Counted from the first letter of the stretch, positions 42,656 to 52,236 are shown. The stretch: 64,000 nucleotides of DNA from Pseudomonadota bacterium (GCA_027485695.1 JAIXQO010000004.1:258408-322407), one strand, 5' to 3'. The notes: generated by a model not told the origin, from the letters alone. Made by a program: numbers and translations.

Positions 42656-43663
42656 CTAGAAAGCGACGTCGAAAGAAATATCGTCTACTTTGACGGTGAG
42701 ACCTTTTTGGTACTCCGTCACGCGCTTCTCGAAGAAGTTAGTGAGCGGTTGCACGTCCTGAAGCATCATGAACGAGAAAGGATTGGATACGTTGTAACGT
42801 TTTTCGAATCCGAGCTGGACCAAGCGTGCGTCCGCGCAGAACTCGAGGTACTGACGCATCAAAACCGGGCTCATACCAGAAACACCCATCTCGAGGGCGT
42901 CTTCGCAGAATTTGAGCTCGACTTCGATTGCCTCAGCCAACATCTGATAGACGTCCTGCTCGAGTTTCTTGTCGAACAGTTCCGGGTAATCGACCTTGAT
43001 CGCCGCGACGGCACCCATGGCGCCATCGATGTGCATCGATTCATCGCGGAAAATCCAGTTCGTCGCTGTAGCCAAACCTGGGAGCAAACCCTTGCTACGC
43101 AAGAAGTACACGTACGAGAACGAACCGAAAAAGAACAAGCCTTCGACGCAAGCCGCGAAGCAGATCAAGTTCATCACGAACTGCTTGCGTTTCTCCGGCG
43201 TATCGAGCTTATCGAGGTCGTTGATCGAGTCCATGTACTTGAAGCAGAAATCTGCTTTGGCCTGAACCGATGGAACGGTTTTGTAGGCATCAAACGCTTC
43301 TTTGCGCTCGTTGATGTCCGGAATGTAATTGTCGACGAGCAAGAGGTACGTCTCGACGTGCAACATTTCATCGAAAAGCTGCTTACCCAAGAACATCCGG
43401 TACTCGGGCGAATTCACGTGCTTATAGAAGTTCAGCACGAGGTTATGCGCCACAATATTGTCAGCCGTCGCCCAAAAAGCGACGAGTCGCTTGATCAGGT
43501 GGGCTTCTTTTGGAGAAATGCGATCGCGCAAGTGTTCGAAGTCCACGGAAAAATCGAGTTCATCCGTGGTCCAGATGTTTTTCAGGCTGTTACGGTACAT
43601 CTGAAAAAACTGCGGATACTTCATTGGTCGAAGCGTGAGATCGAGATCAGTATCGAGAATCAT
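42656..43663 (-). CDS. nrdB: Ribonucleotide reductase class Ia beta subunit
   Basis: NrdB carries a di-iron centre and a tyrosyl radical that starts catalysis in NrdA. The 335 residues contain FDEMLHVETYLLLV, in which Glu99 and His102 are iron ligands and Tyr106 is the radical tyrosine, plus AACVEGLFFFGSF and WIFRDESMHIDGAM with the remaining ligands. The tyrosine is present, so it is not the class Ic type. It is 40 bases downstream of nrdA, in one operon ending at the terminator at 42586. Confidence 0.97.
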   Translation of the reverse strand: MILDTDLDLTLRPMKYPQFFQMYRNSLKNIWTTDELDFSVDFEHLRDRISPKEAHLIKRLVAFWATADNIVAHNLVLNFYKHVNSPEYRMFLGKQLFDEMLHVETYLLLVDNYIPDINERKEAFDAYKTVPSVQAKADFCFKYMDSINDLDKLDTPEKRKQFVMNLICFAACVEGLFFFGSFSYVYFLRSKGLLPGLATATNWIFRDESMHIDGAMGAVAAIKVDYPELFDKKLEQDVYQMLAEAIEVELKFCEDALEMGVSGMSPVLMRQYLEFCADARLVQLGFEKRYNVSNPFSFMMLQDVQPLTNFFEKRVTEYQKGLTVKVDDISFDVAF

Positions 43664-43703
43664 TCCTTGTTTCCCCTCTCATTAATTAAATAACAGTTAT
43701 TCA

Positions 43704-46100
43704 TCACTGGCAAGCTTCGCATGCAGCTGGATTTTCCAGGGAGCACGCAACCGCGTCCGTTGCCGAAAAAGTTGTCGCCGCTGCCGCTGGCTTAGCGACG
43801 GTCGCTTTCTTGATCGAAGTTTTAGCACGCGAGCGCAGATAGTAGGTCGTCTTCACGCCGCGTTTCCATGCGTACATGTACATCGATGAGAGTTTACCCA
43901 CCGATGGATCTTCGATGAAAAGGTTGAGCGACTGAGATTGACAGATGAAGTTTTGGCGATCAGCAGCCAGGTCTACGAGCGTCTTCTGGGAAATATCCCA
44001 AGCCGTCTTGTAGAGCTCTTTGACGTCCGATGGCAGTTCTTCGATTCCGTCTAAGATACCTTCGTTCTCGATGATCTTGGTCTTCAAAGCTTCGTTCCAG
44101 AGGCCACGGGACTGAAGATCGCGAACAAGGTACTTGTTCACTTGCAGGAATTCTCCACTCAGCGTTTCACGTTTGAAGAGGTTGGAGATCTGCGGCTCGA
44201 TCGACTCGTAAGAGCCGACGATCGATGCGATCGTTGCAGTCGGCGCGATAGCGACGAGGAGCGAATTGCGCAGTCCTTTTTTCTTCACCAGTTCGTTGAG
44301 AGCATTCCAGTCGAACTCTGTGTCTGGAGTCGAGAAACCCGCCATCTGAGTGAGGAGTGGTTGAATACCCGTCTCACCGTAGCGACTCTCTTCGAACGCT
44401 GGGAAACTGCCGTTTGCTTCGGCCAGTTTTACGCTGCTATTAATCGCATGCCAGTAGACGGTCGCCGAGATGCGTGCGGAGACTTTTTCTGCCTCGGCGC
44501 TTTGGAACGGAATACGCATTTGGAAAAGCGCATCCTGAAGTCCCATGATGCCAAGACCGACTGGGCGCCATTTCGTGTTCGAATTGCGAGCTTCGACCGT
44601 TGGGTAGTAATTGATGTCGATCACGCGGTCGAGGATCTCAAGCGCTTGGGTCGCGGTTTCTCCGAGTTTTTTGTAATCGAATACGCCTTTTTCATCGACG
44701 AAGTTCGCTAAGTTGATGCTGCCCAAGTTACAAACAGCCGTTTCCGTAGCAGAGGTCACCTCGAGAATCTCCGTGCAGAGGTTCGAGGAGTGAATGATGT
44801 TTTTCGATTTGCCGGTTTGAGCCGAGCGGCGATTCGCTTGGTCTTTGAAACAGATCCAGCCGTTGCCAGTTTCAGCAAGCGTCTGCATCATGCGACCGTA
44901 GAGCGTGCGCGCCTGAACCGTTTTCTTCAGGATGTTCGGCGTTTTTTCATACTCGACGTATTTTTTCTCGAACTCGTCGCCGTAGAGGTTGTGGAGGTCA
45001 CGCACTTCGGATGGCGAGAACATCGTCCACTCACCGTTCGTTTCCACACGCTTCATAAACAGGTCTGGGATCCAGAGCGCGAGGTTCAGGTTGTGCGTGC
45101 GACGTTCGTCTGCGCCTGTATTGTTGCGAAGCTCAAGGAATGCTTCGATGTCCGAGTGCCAAGGCTCCAAGTAAATCGCGGCAGCTCCTTTGCGCTTACC
45201 GCCTTGATTCACGGCGTGAACAGAAGAGTCGAACACCTTGAGGAACGGAATGATGCCGTTAGAAAGGCCGTTCGTGCCTTTGATCAAAGCACCGCTCGAG
45301 CGGATTGCAGTCCAATCGATACCGAGGCCGCCAGAGAATTTCGAAAGACGTGCGCAGTCGGTAATGGATTTGTAGATGCCATCCAGGCTGTCTTCGGGAA
45401 CCGTGAGCAAGTAGCACGAGCTCATCTGCGGGTGGTTCGTGCCCGAATTGAAGAGCGTTGGCGTTGCTGGCATGTAATCGAAACGGCTGACGGTCTCGTA
45501 GAATGCGATCGCCTCATCCACCGTTTTAGAAAGGCCGAGGCAAACGCGCATGAACATCCACTGCGGGCGCTCGATCCATTTCCGGGTCGTTGGGTGACGA
45601 AGGACGTAGCGGTCGGCGACCGTTTTCAGTCCGAAGTATTCAAAAAGATCATCGCGTTCATTTTTGATCGCAGCTTCGATTTTCTCGATGCCCGACATCG
45701 CAAGTTTACGGACTTCTGGAGCGAGAAGGCCCACATCGACAGCCGTGTCGAGGTAGTCGCGGAAACGGGTTTCAGCGCCGATCACTTCGGTCACTTGCTG
45801 AGAGAGCAAGCGCGCAGCGACTTTGGAGTAGTTCGGCTCATCGGCCATCATCATGACCGAGTTTTGGATCAGGAGTTCGCGAGCTTCTTTCCAGGTGCTC
45901 GTGTAGTTGAGACCTTCGAGGGTTTGCTTGGCAACGATCGATGCGTTGACGCGTTCTAAGCCGAAAGACGCTTCAGCGATCGCGCGCACCAATTTTTCTT
46001 CCAGCTCGTTATTGCCGGACATCGAAATACCCGTCAATGAAGCCTGAACCGGTGATCCATTCCGTATCGCTTCCATCGTTCCACTCGTTTGCTGATCCAT
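43704..46100 (-). CDS. nrdA: Ribonucleotide reductase class Ia alpha subunit, ATP-cone motif not apparent
   Basis: NrdA reduces ribonucleoside diphosphates. The 798 residues include SSNLCTEILEVT with the catalytic cysteine, CNLGSINLANFVD, TPTLFNSGTNHPQMSSCYL, and the C-terminal redox pair in NPAACEACQ. The first 100 residues align with the E. coli ATP-cone only in its helices (LEEKLVRAIAEASFG, SVMMMADEPNYSKVAARLL). The KRDG-containing beta hairpin that binds dATP is replaced by a stretch rich in Gly, Ser and Thr. AGAAGGATCAGAAG before the ATG fixes the start. The upstream leader has NrdR boxes and a cobalamin riboswitch. Confidence 0.97.
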   Translation of the reverse strand: MDQQTSGTMEAIRNGSPVQASLTGISMSGNNELEEKLVRAIAEASFGLERVNASIVAKQTLEGLNYTSTWKEARELLIQNSVMMMADEPNYSKVAARLLSQQVTEVIGAETRFRDYLDTAVDVGLLAPEVRKLAMSGIEKIEAAIKNERDDLFEYFGLKTVADRYVLRHPTTRKWIERPQWMFMRVCLGLSKTVDEAIAFYETVSRFDYMPATPTLFNSGTNHPQMSSCYLLTVPEDSLDGIYKSITDCARLSKFSGGLGIDWTAIRSSGALIKGTNGLSNGIIPFLKVFDSSVHAVNQGGKRKGAAAIYLEPWHSDIEAFLELRNNTGADERRTHNLNLALWIPDLFMKRVETNGEWTMFSPSEVRDLHNLYGDEFEKKYVEYEKTPNILKKTVQARTLYGRMMQTLAETGNGWICFKDQANRRSAQTGKSKNIIHSSNLCTEILEVTSATETAVCNLGSINLANFVDEKGVFDYKKLGETATQALEILDRVIDINYYPTVEARNSNTKWRPVGLGIMGLQDALFQMRIPFQSAEAEKVSARISATVYWHAINSSVKLAEANGSFPAFEESRYGETGIQPLLTQMAGFSTPDTEFDWNALNELVKKKGLRNSLLVAIAPTATIASIVGSYESIEPQISNLFKRETLSGEFLQVNKYLVRDLQSRGLWNEALKTKIIENEGILDGIEELPSDVKELYKTAWDISQKTLVDLAADRQNFICQSQSLNLFIEDPSVGKLSSMYMYAWKRGVKTTYYLRSRAKTSIKKATVAKPAAAATTFSATDAVACSLENPAACEACQ

Positions 46101-46373
46101 CTTCTGATCCTTCTTGTTATCTAAATTGCTGCTTCGGTTACTTCGATTTTCACTGCTGATTTACGGTCGCTGAATCACTCCATCGATCGCCGTCAAAAAC
46201 CCCACGGTAAAGCACGAACCCAAGATACTGACATCCGCCCGGGACTATAAAAAACAAGAAAGTCTCAGGCTCCCCATTTTGCTTTGACCCGGGTGCTCTC
46301 TCGCGAATTTTAGGGAAAAGAAATCCTTGCACGGATCTCCCTAGTCCACGAGGGTCCCTTGCCAAAACTTTGA

Positions 46374-46480
46374 CTGTGGTGCAGGATCGGGCTCTTAAAC
46401 GTCCTGTTTTTTCACCGTTGCGGGCCAGCGCCGGATTATCGTTTTTGAAGCGATCACCGGACTTCTTACTGCCTCCACAG
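46374..46480 (-). promoter_or_regulatory. Cobalamin (B12) riboswitch aptamer upstream of nrdA
   Basis: Read on the minus strand, CTGTGG (46480-46475) can close a P1 stem with CCACAG (46379-46374). Inside are the conserved core CCCGCAACGGTG (46424-46413), preceded by AATCCGG, and the B12-box-like GAGCCCGATCCTGC (46394-46381). This matches the cobalamin riboswitch pattern of GGTGA-n-AATCC-n-CCCGCAAC-n-AGCC..G..CCTGC. Size is on the short side. About 270 bases of leader between the aptamer and nrdA have several stems that could form the switch. B12 riboswitches that shut off a class I reductase are known in Streptomyces. Confidence 0.82.
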
Positions 46481-46512
46481 CTCACTTTTAGAATCTCTTA
46501 GAATTTTACCGG

Positions 46513-46559
46513 GTGCAATCCATTGTGTGGTCTGAAATTCAAACCACTATATGTTGTGG
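46513..46559. promoter_or_regulatory. Tandem NrdR boxes upstream of nrdA
   Basis: Two 16-base sites, GTGCAATCCATTGTGT (46513-46528) and CCACTATATGTTGTGG (46544-46559), match the NrdR consensus acaCwAtATaTwGtgt. Their centres are 31 bases apart, three helical turns, which is the spacing known for NrdR tetramer binding. They lie 410-460 bases before nrdA and just upstream of the riboswitch, so the nrdA promoter must lie here, with the long leader holding the aptamer. Confidence 0.82.
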
Positions 46560-46584
46560 GTACTTACGTTTTTGCTGCAGATAG

Positions 46585-47937
46585 TTAACGCGCGGGATGA
46601 GCCGCAGCGCGCGCCCTTTTGACGGACTGAGTTATTTTGGCAGATTTTTCAAAAATACTCATTTTATCGAGGGAAATATGCTGTTTATCCTCGTAAATCA
46701 GACGTCCTGCGACTGCCGTATGGGTCACTTCTAGCCCGGTAGCCGCATAAACCACGGTACTTACCAGGTCGTATACCGGCTGCAGATGAGGATAGTCGAG
46801 GCTTAAGAGACAGAAATCGGCTTCTTTGCCCACTTCAAGCGACCCCACCCGATCTTCTAGACCCAGAGCACAAGCCCCCCCGAGGGTCGCTAGACGAAAT
46901 GCGTCTTTTGCACCCATGGCAAGCGGATCTCCTCCCGCCAATTTTTGAAGCTTCGCGGCAGAATCCATTTCTCGAAACAGACTGAGATCATTATTGCTCG
47001 CAGCCCCATCCGTTCCGAGCCCCACCGCGATACCGGCGCGCAAGAGTGAAACGATGTCCGCGGCACCGCTACCGAGCTTCATGTTGGAATCCGGATTGTA
47101 AACCACTGATGCTCCGGTTTTTTTCAAAAGTGCGCGATCATTTTCCGTCAGATGTACGCAATGAGCGAGCACCGTTCGTCTTCTCAAAACACCGAGATCA
47201 TAAAGACGCTCAATTGGCGTCTTGCCATACAGCTTGAGCGACTCCTCCACTTCGGCGCGGCTCTCAGAAACATGGATGAGAATCGGCACTTGCTCTGCAT
47301 TCGCTTCGGCCGCGATTCGAAGGAGTGTTTCATCCGAAACCGTGTAGGGAGCGTGAGGACCGTAGCCCACTTCGATCCGTGGATGATCGCGATAGAGTGA
47401 ACGTAAACTGCGGATCCTCTCGAAAGAATCTACATAGCCCGCGATGGGTTGCTGATCTTGGGGAATGACTTTGATCTCAGGACCGATGACCGCTCGAACA
47501 CCCGCTCGATCGATCGCCTCTGCGACCGCCCCGGTGTGAAAATACATTTCACCCACCGTCGTGGTACCGCCGGCGATCATTTCCAGAAGCGATAGTTCAG
47601 TTCCAGCCGTGCAGAACTCTTCGTTCGCGAATTCAGCCTCCAGCGGAAAAATCGTATCAAAGAGCCACTCCTTGAGTGAGGCGTCGTCGGCCAATCCTCG
47701 AAACAGTGACATCGGCAGATGCGTGTGCGCATTGATCAGCCCGGGTAAGAGTACGCTATTCGGGGCATCGATCCGTTTCTTGGTCGCGTGGGATCTGCCG
47801 TCTCCCGTTTCCATGAGCGCAATTCGGGTACCCAAAATACCCATGAAAACATTTTCCCGGACCTGGAATTCGCCTTGAATAAAAGTCATCACAAAGCGCG
47901 CATGAATACCCAAATCGAATTCCGGTTTGCTTAACAT
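46585..47937 (-). CDS. mtaD: MtaD-type amidohydrolase (methylthioadenosine / S-adenosylhomocysteine deaminase)
   Basis: The 450 residues match the amidohydrolase MtaD/SAH deaminase line: metal site INAHTHLPM, GGTTTVGEMYFH, YGPHAPYTVSDETL, LIHVSE, VLAHCVHLTEND, and the GLGTDGAASNNDLSLFREMDSAAK region that carries the last metal ligand. It would deaminate methylthioadenosine or S-adenosylhomocysteine, both products of SAM use. Guanine or other purine deaminase is less likely. CCTTGA and TCAAGG at 47957-47974 form an inverted repeat in the leader. Confidence 0.88.
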   Translation of the reverse strand: MLSKPEFDLGIHARFVMTFIQGEFQVRENVFMGILGTRIALMETGDGRSHATKKRIDAPNSVLLPGLINAHTHLPMSLFRGLADDASLKEWLFDTIFPLEAEFANEEFCTAGTELSLLEMIAGGTTTVGEMYFHTGAVAEAIDRAGVRAVIGPEIKVIPQDQQPIAGYVDSFERIRSLRSLYRDHPRIEVGYGPHAPYTVSDETLLRIAAEANAEQVPILIHVSESRAEVEESLKLYGKTPIERLYDLGVLRRRTVLAHCVHLTENDRALLKKTGASVVYNPDSNMKLGSGAADIVSLLRAGIAVGLGTDGAASNNDLSLFREMDSAAKLQKLAGGDPLAMGAKDAFRLATLGGACALGLEDRVGSLEVGKEADFCLLSLDYPHLQPVYDLVSTVVYAATGLEVTHTAVAGRLIYEDKQHISLDKMSIFEKSAKITQSVKRARAAAHPAR

Positions 47938-48339
47938 CGCGGCAACCTACTGAAACCCTTGAAGAGCGTCAAGGACCTGGCGATACCTTACTTAGAAAGG
48001 CTTATATTCGCCCCAAAATGGGCACTTTAAAATGGAATAGTTGATCAAAAATAGGCCGAAAATGCCTAATAAAGCCCAAAAACGCGGGTGCAATAAAATT
48101 ACACAAATCCAATAAAGGTCGTAAAATAGAAAGTAGCCGCTCTGGACAGCACCCCCCCTTTCGGTTCCCAGACCGAACGCATCCAAGAGCAACGACGACT
48201 TGGGATAAATTACTGAAGAAGATTTCGTCCAAAGGACTTGGAAAAGAAATCTTCTGAGCTCGAAAAATCGGAAGAATTTTGGCGAGACCGCCAAAACCCT
48301 TACCTGAAGAAAACGAGCTCTGTTGACGAAAAGGAATTC
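47938..48339. other. Intergenic region between mtaD and the lipoprotein gene, no gene found
   Basis: This stretch has an AT-rich part with a weak TAAAAT at 48122-48127, and a perfect inverted repeat TTCGGT (48160-48165) with ACCGAA (48172-48177). Minus-strand frames of up to 117 codons are present but have no ribosome binding site and no plausible protein pattern. A TTG-start extension of the downstream gene begins at 48238, but the better start is the GTG at 48340. Confidence 0.6.
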
Positions 48340-50712
48340 GTGCAACCCAAGAAACGGCTTTTTAAACTCTGTGGTTTATTCACGCTGCCTTGCCTTTGGA
48401 TTTCCGCGTGCGGAATCCTCGGTAACAAAGAACCTGCGAACAAAACCGTCGCCATGAACCAAAATACGGGCTGCCTCGATGAGATGGGCCCTTTGGTCAG
48501 CTCATTTTTCAAAGGCGAAGCCGACCCAGTCGTCTGGCGACAAAGCTGGACCTGTGTGGATGACACGCTGGAAACTTTTACCCAATACGTTGCCGGATCG
48601 ACCTCAGGCGGATACACACCCGAAGACGTTCAAATCCTGATCACCCGATTCATCATCACCGGGAAACCCATCACTCCTGAATTCCTCAAAGGACTCTTCG
48701 CACTCAAAACGACGCTTTTTGGCGGCAATGAACAAGTGCTCTCCCGTACAGAAATTCAACGATTCCGCAAACTCGCCCTATTTCTCAGAGACGAGTCGAC
48801 CGTTCTGATTCCTCAGATCTGGAATTTGAAACACTCCCCAACCCCCGCCAACCTCTCCCGATTCATCGGCGTGACGGAGGCATTTGGGCAGAAACTATTC
48901 GACCAACTTCAAATCGATGCCTATTCGCCGCTCGACCGGGAAAATTTGATCAATTTCCTCGTTGAACTCAGTAAATTTGACGTTCCGATGTCGCCTACAC
49001 AGGCTCGCGAATGGGTAGAGTTCGCCACTGAGATCAAAGTATTTCTGTTTCGGGGCCAACCGGTTCGGATCGCGGCAAGCGAGATGCGCGAGGTTCTGCG
49101 CCTGGCTTTTCGCCTCGGAAGTCGCCTTCTCTCCATCGGAGCTCTTGAACAGCGAGATGTCGGATTCCAATTGGAGGCTGCTAACTACGTGCGCGAGGAG
49201 CTGCTTCGTACCGTCGCACGCTGGAATGGCGGAATCCCCTACGAAAATTTCGAACGAATCATCGATGGACTGCCCGTGGAATTCTTACCCGCGACCCGGG
49301 GCAACGATTTCAAAGAAGGTCTGAAATACCTCCTGCGTCCTCATACAGACACCGTCGCCGGCAAAACGACAAGCCGCCCACCCGCATTCGCCCGATTGTT
49401 TCCGTCTCCGGATCAGAATTCGTTCCGCGCAGACAACGTCGAGTCGCTCTACAAATTTTTTCGTGATGCCGCTGAGTCCGAAGTCTTTGTCAACCGACTC
49501 TATTCGACCCTGACCCAAGAATTGTCACCCACTGAGTTCGAGAATCTGGCGCGCGCGTCCTCGTTTGCGCCGGAAAAATCCATCCTCGATCGACTGGTTC
49601 GTACCGTCAAGATCCACCCCGGTTGGTTCTCCGAGGACAGCGCCCGAATCCGATTCACCAATCAACGAGGCACGCATTCACGAAACAACGTCGTGAAACT
49701 CAGCTGGATCGAGCTGATAGCAAAAAAACTCCTCGATGGTTATGGAAGCAGCCTCGACTCACGGGGTATCCCGCGCGGTACCATCGACGACCTCTACAAT
49801 CTGGTCGTGGATATTGAGCCTATTCTCGATGCCCTCGGTTTCTTGCACCCAGATTCCGTCGATACTCACAAGAAACGGTTTCGCGAAGCCAACATATTCA
49901 TGCCTTCAAGCGATGGAGACGAGTTCCTGAGCTTGGACGAAATCACCGAGTACATCCTGACGATCGTTTCGGCATCGGATTTTTCGAAACAACTCGAAAT
50001 CGATGGTTTCCGTAACGGCATCGAAAATGGACCGACCTGTCCCGTGACCGGCATTGATCCGAAGATCAATGAAACCGAATACGATATTCAGTGTTTCCGA
50101 GAAAATTTCCGCCGGAACTTCTCACAGACATTCCAATATTTCCCGGATCTGCTCCAGACCATCGCGCAGCGTACGCCGGGCGAAGTGGACAAGTTCTTCG
50201 AAAGCCTAGAATACGCGGGTAAATGGACCGGGTTCAACAGCGACCCGATCGACGCATTCGACCTCACAACCTATGCCGGACTCTCGCAATATGTGGAGAC
50301 TGTCATGACCAAATTCGACGTGGGTGGCGGACGTCCGGATGGGATCCTGGATCGATCCGAAGTCATGAGCCGAGTATTTCCGATCTTTGAAAAAGAACTC
50401 GAAAGCCTGAGCGGAATCCGAATTCGCGTCGCAAACCAGGCACTTCTACTCTACCTCATGCAGTACGGCTCTATTCCTTTTGCCTGCCCAAGCAAACCGA
50501 CACTCGGTGAGATCACCGACCTGATCGGTTGGCTGATGCGCGGTGGCCCTTGGAAAAAATTCCGAGCGGACCGGTTCCAGGTCTATAACATTTTCGGCGC
50601 GCTCACCGCGATGGGCGGCAGCTGCTCGACGACGGCGGCTGTTGAGGACCTCTACCCGGGCACTAACCCATACGTGGAAATGATCCCGCATCTACCGGCC
50701 GATCTCAACTAG
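48340..50712 (+). CDS. Large lipoprotein of unknown function with EF-hand-like loops
   Basis: The GTG at 48340, with AAAAGGA before it, gives 790 residues and a good lipoprotein signal (FKLCGLFTLPCLWISAC, Cys near 24). Earlier in-frame TTG starts would place 34 charged residues ahead of it. The body is mostly helical with many short acidic and hydrophobic helices (EDVQILITRFIITGKPITPEF). Near 523-534 (SSDGDEFLSLDE) and 660-674 (D-V-G-G-G-R-P-D-G-I-L-D-R-S-E) are calcium-loop-like segments, each ahead of a helix, which suggests degenerate EF-hands. No named family recognised. Confidence 0.7.
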   Translation: MQPKKRLFKLCGLFTLPCLWISACGILGNKEPANKTVAMNQNTGCLDEMGPLVSSFFKGEADPVVWRQSWTCVDDTLETFTQYVAGSTSGGYTPEDVQILITRFIITGKPITPEFLKGLFALKTTLFGGNEQVLSRTEIQRFRKLALFLRDESTVLIPQIWNLKHSPTPANLSRFIGVTEAFGQKLFDQLQIDAYSPLDRENLINFLVELSKFDVPMSPTQAREWVEFATEIKVFLFRGQPVRIAASEMREVLRLAFRLGSRLLSIGALEQRDVGFQLEAANYVREELLRTVARWNGGIPYENFERIIDGLPVEFLPATRGNDFKEGLKYLLRPHTDTVAGKTTSRPPAFARLFPSPDQNSFRADNVESLYKFFRDAAESEVFVNRLYSTLTQELSPTEFENLARASSFAPEKSILDRLVRTVKIHPGWFSEDSARIRFTNQRGTHSRNNVVKLSWIELIAKKLLDGYGSSLDSRGIPRGTIDDLYNLVVDIEPILDALGFLHPDSVDTHKKRFREANIFMPSSDGDEFLSLDEITEYILTIVSASDFSKQLEIDGFRNGIENGPTCPVTGIDPKINETEYDIQCFRENFRRNFSQTFQYFPDLLQTIAQRTPGEVDKFFESLEYAGKWTGFNSDPIDAFDLTTYAGLSQYVETVMTKFDVGGGRPDGILDRSEVMSRVFPIFEKELESLSGIRIRVANQALLLYLMQYGSIPFACPSKPTLGEITDLIGWLMRGGPWKKFRADRFQVYNIFGALTAMGGSCSTTAAVEDLYPGTNPYVEMIPHLPADLN

Positions 50713-50744
50713 ACGACGAGATCGACTGGCGATAGTGTCGCGCT

Positions 50745-52223
50745 ATGAGCGCTCACCCAATCGTGTCTTCGTCCAAAAAACGAGTCTCCTCATCCTCCCG
50801 TCTCGTGATCTTCACGTATGAGAAGGATCTCAAGACCGTTCGTCAGGCTTATTCAGACGTACCGGCTCGTTATTGGGACGAACTCAAGCTCAAGAAAACA
50901 ACCCGGGTAGCTTCGTTCGAAGCCCACCAAGGATTCGAGAGTTCGATTCGAGTGTTTCTGATTTCGTCCGACGTCACGCCTTTTGAACTCCAAGAAGCGA
51001 TTCGCAAAGGCGTTGAGTTTTCGAGCGCCGAAACAAACGGCATCGAATTCGACGTCAGCCGAATCAAAACCGATCTCGCCGAAACGCTCATCATCTCGCT
51101 CGGTGTTCTCTCAGTACTCGAGGGTTACCAGGCTCCCGTCTTCGGTAAACGGGCCGAAAAGAAAGACGAGAAAAAGAAGGACAAAAAACCACTCTCCGTC
51201 GTTTTTATCGGGAAAATCACGCCTGCTCGCGCGCAGACACTTTTCAACGCCGGCCGCGACGAGGGCGAAGCCGCCAATCTCGTCCGCCACCTCGCTGAAC
51301 TACCCGGTAACGAACTCCGTCCGAAAAACTACATTGAGATCGTCAAAGAGAAACTCAAAGGACTGCCCGTTCAAATCGAGTTCCTCGATCAGAAAAAACT
51401 GAAAGCACTCGGCGCAAACGCATTCCTCGCTGTCGTCGCCTCTAATCCAAGCGAACCGTACGGAATCCTTCGCCTGAGTTACCGACCAAAAGGCGCTCAG
51501 AAAAAAGTCGCTCTCGTGGGCAAGGGTCTTTGCTACGATACCGGCGGCTACAACATCAAAGTTGGCTCGGGCATGTACGAAATGCATCGGGACATGACGG
51601 GCTCGGCGGTCGCATTCGCGCTCTTCCAATTACTGGTGAAACGCCGAGTGAACTACACCGTCGACACTTACCTCGCGTTGGCTGAGAACCTGATTTCTCC
51701 CACCGCCTATCGTCCAAATGACGTCATCACTGCATCGAACGGCGTTTCGATCGAGGTCGTCGATACCGACGCCGAGGGCCGTATGGCACTTGCCGATACG
51801 CTCGTCATGGCATCCAAAGAGAAACCGAACCTCATCATCGATTTCGCGACCCTCACAGGCGCGGTCATTCGTGCAATCGACACGCAACGTTCCGGAGTTT
51901 TCTCGAACTCCGAAAAACTCGTCCAAATCGCGCGCGAGGCCGGTGACGACACGGGAGAGCGCGTCTGGAATTTTCCCATCGGCGGCGACTACTTGAAACG
52001 TCTCGAGAGTGAATACGCCGATATCATGCAATGTGCGTCAGGCAACAATGCGGACCATATTTACGCCGCAACATTCCTCTCGCAGTTCATCGAGAATGAC
52101 TGCCCTTGGTTGCACGTGGATTTGGCTTCGGAGTCCAATAAGGGCGGGCTTGGGCTCTCGGCTCGCGACATCACCGGATACGGAGTTCGCCTGGGTGCCG
52201 AGGTCTTGAAGCGGTTTCTCTAG
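50745..52223 (+). CDS. pepA: Leucyl aminopeptidase, M17 family
   Basis: This dizinc peptidase removes N-terminal residues, and in some bacteria also binds DNA. The 492 residues have an N-terminal alpha/beta domain and a C-terminal catalytic domain with LVGKGLCYDTGGYNIKV, DMTGSAVAF, NDVITASNGVSIEVVDTDAEGR (metal and active-site residues) and FATLTGAVIRAI. The first motif is DTGGYN where KGITFDSGG is usual. No good ribosome binding site precedes the ATG. Confidence 0.95.
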   Translation: MSAHPIVSSSKKRVSSSSRLVIFTYEKDLKTVRQAYSDVPARYWDELKLKKTTRVASFEAHQGFESSIRVFLISSDVTPFELQEAIRKGVEFSSAETNGIEFDVSRIKTDLAETLIISLGVLSVLEGYQAPVFGKRAEKKDEKKKDKKPLSVVFIGKITPARAQTLFNAGRDEGEAANLVRHLAELPGNELRPKNYIEIVKEKLKGLPVQIEFLDQKKLKALGANAFLAVVASNPSEPYGILRLSYRPKGAQKKVALVGKGLCYDTGGYNIKVGSGMYEMHRDMTGSAVAFALFQLLVKRRVNYTVDTYLALAENLISPTAYRPNDVITASNGVSIEVVDTDAEGRMALADTLVMASKEKPNLIIDFATLTGAVIRAIDTQRSGVFSNSEKLVQIAREAGDDTGERVWNFPIGGDYLKRLESEYADIMQCASGNNADHIYAATFLSQFIENDCPWLHVDLASESNKGGLGLSARDITGYGVRLGAEVLKRFL

Positions 52224-52236
52224 TGGTTCTTTAATC

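Noticed and set aside
42707-43693. 328-codon frame antisense to nrdB
   Set aside because: Shadow of the coding strand; charged, low-complexity product with no motif.
44790-45959. 389-codon frame antisense to nrdA
   Set aside because: Same reason; nrdA is well supported on the opposite strand.
46150-46485. 111-codon minus-strand reading frame before nrdA
   Set aside because: It runs through the cobalamin aptamer and its leader, and the product shows no protein-like pattern.
47992-48345. 117-codon minus-strand reading frame with a hydrophobic end
   Set aside because: No ribosome binding site; it overlaps the start of the lipoprotein gene and the AT-rich intergenic sequence accounts for the hydrophobic codons.
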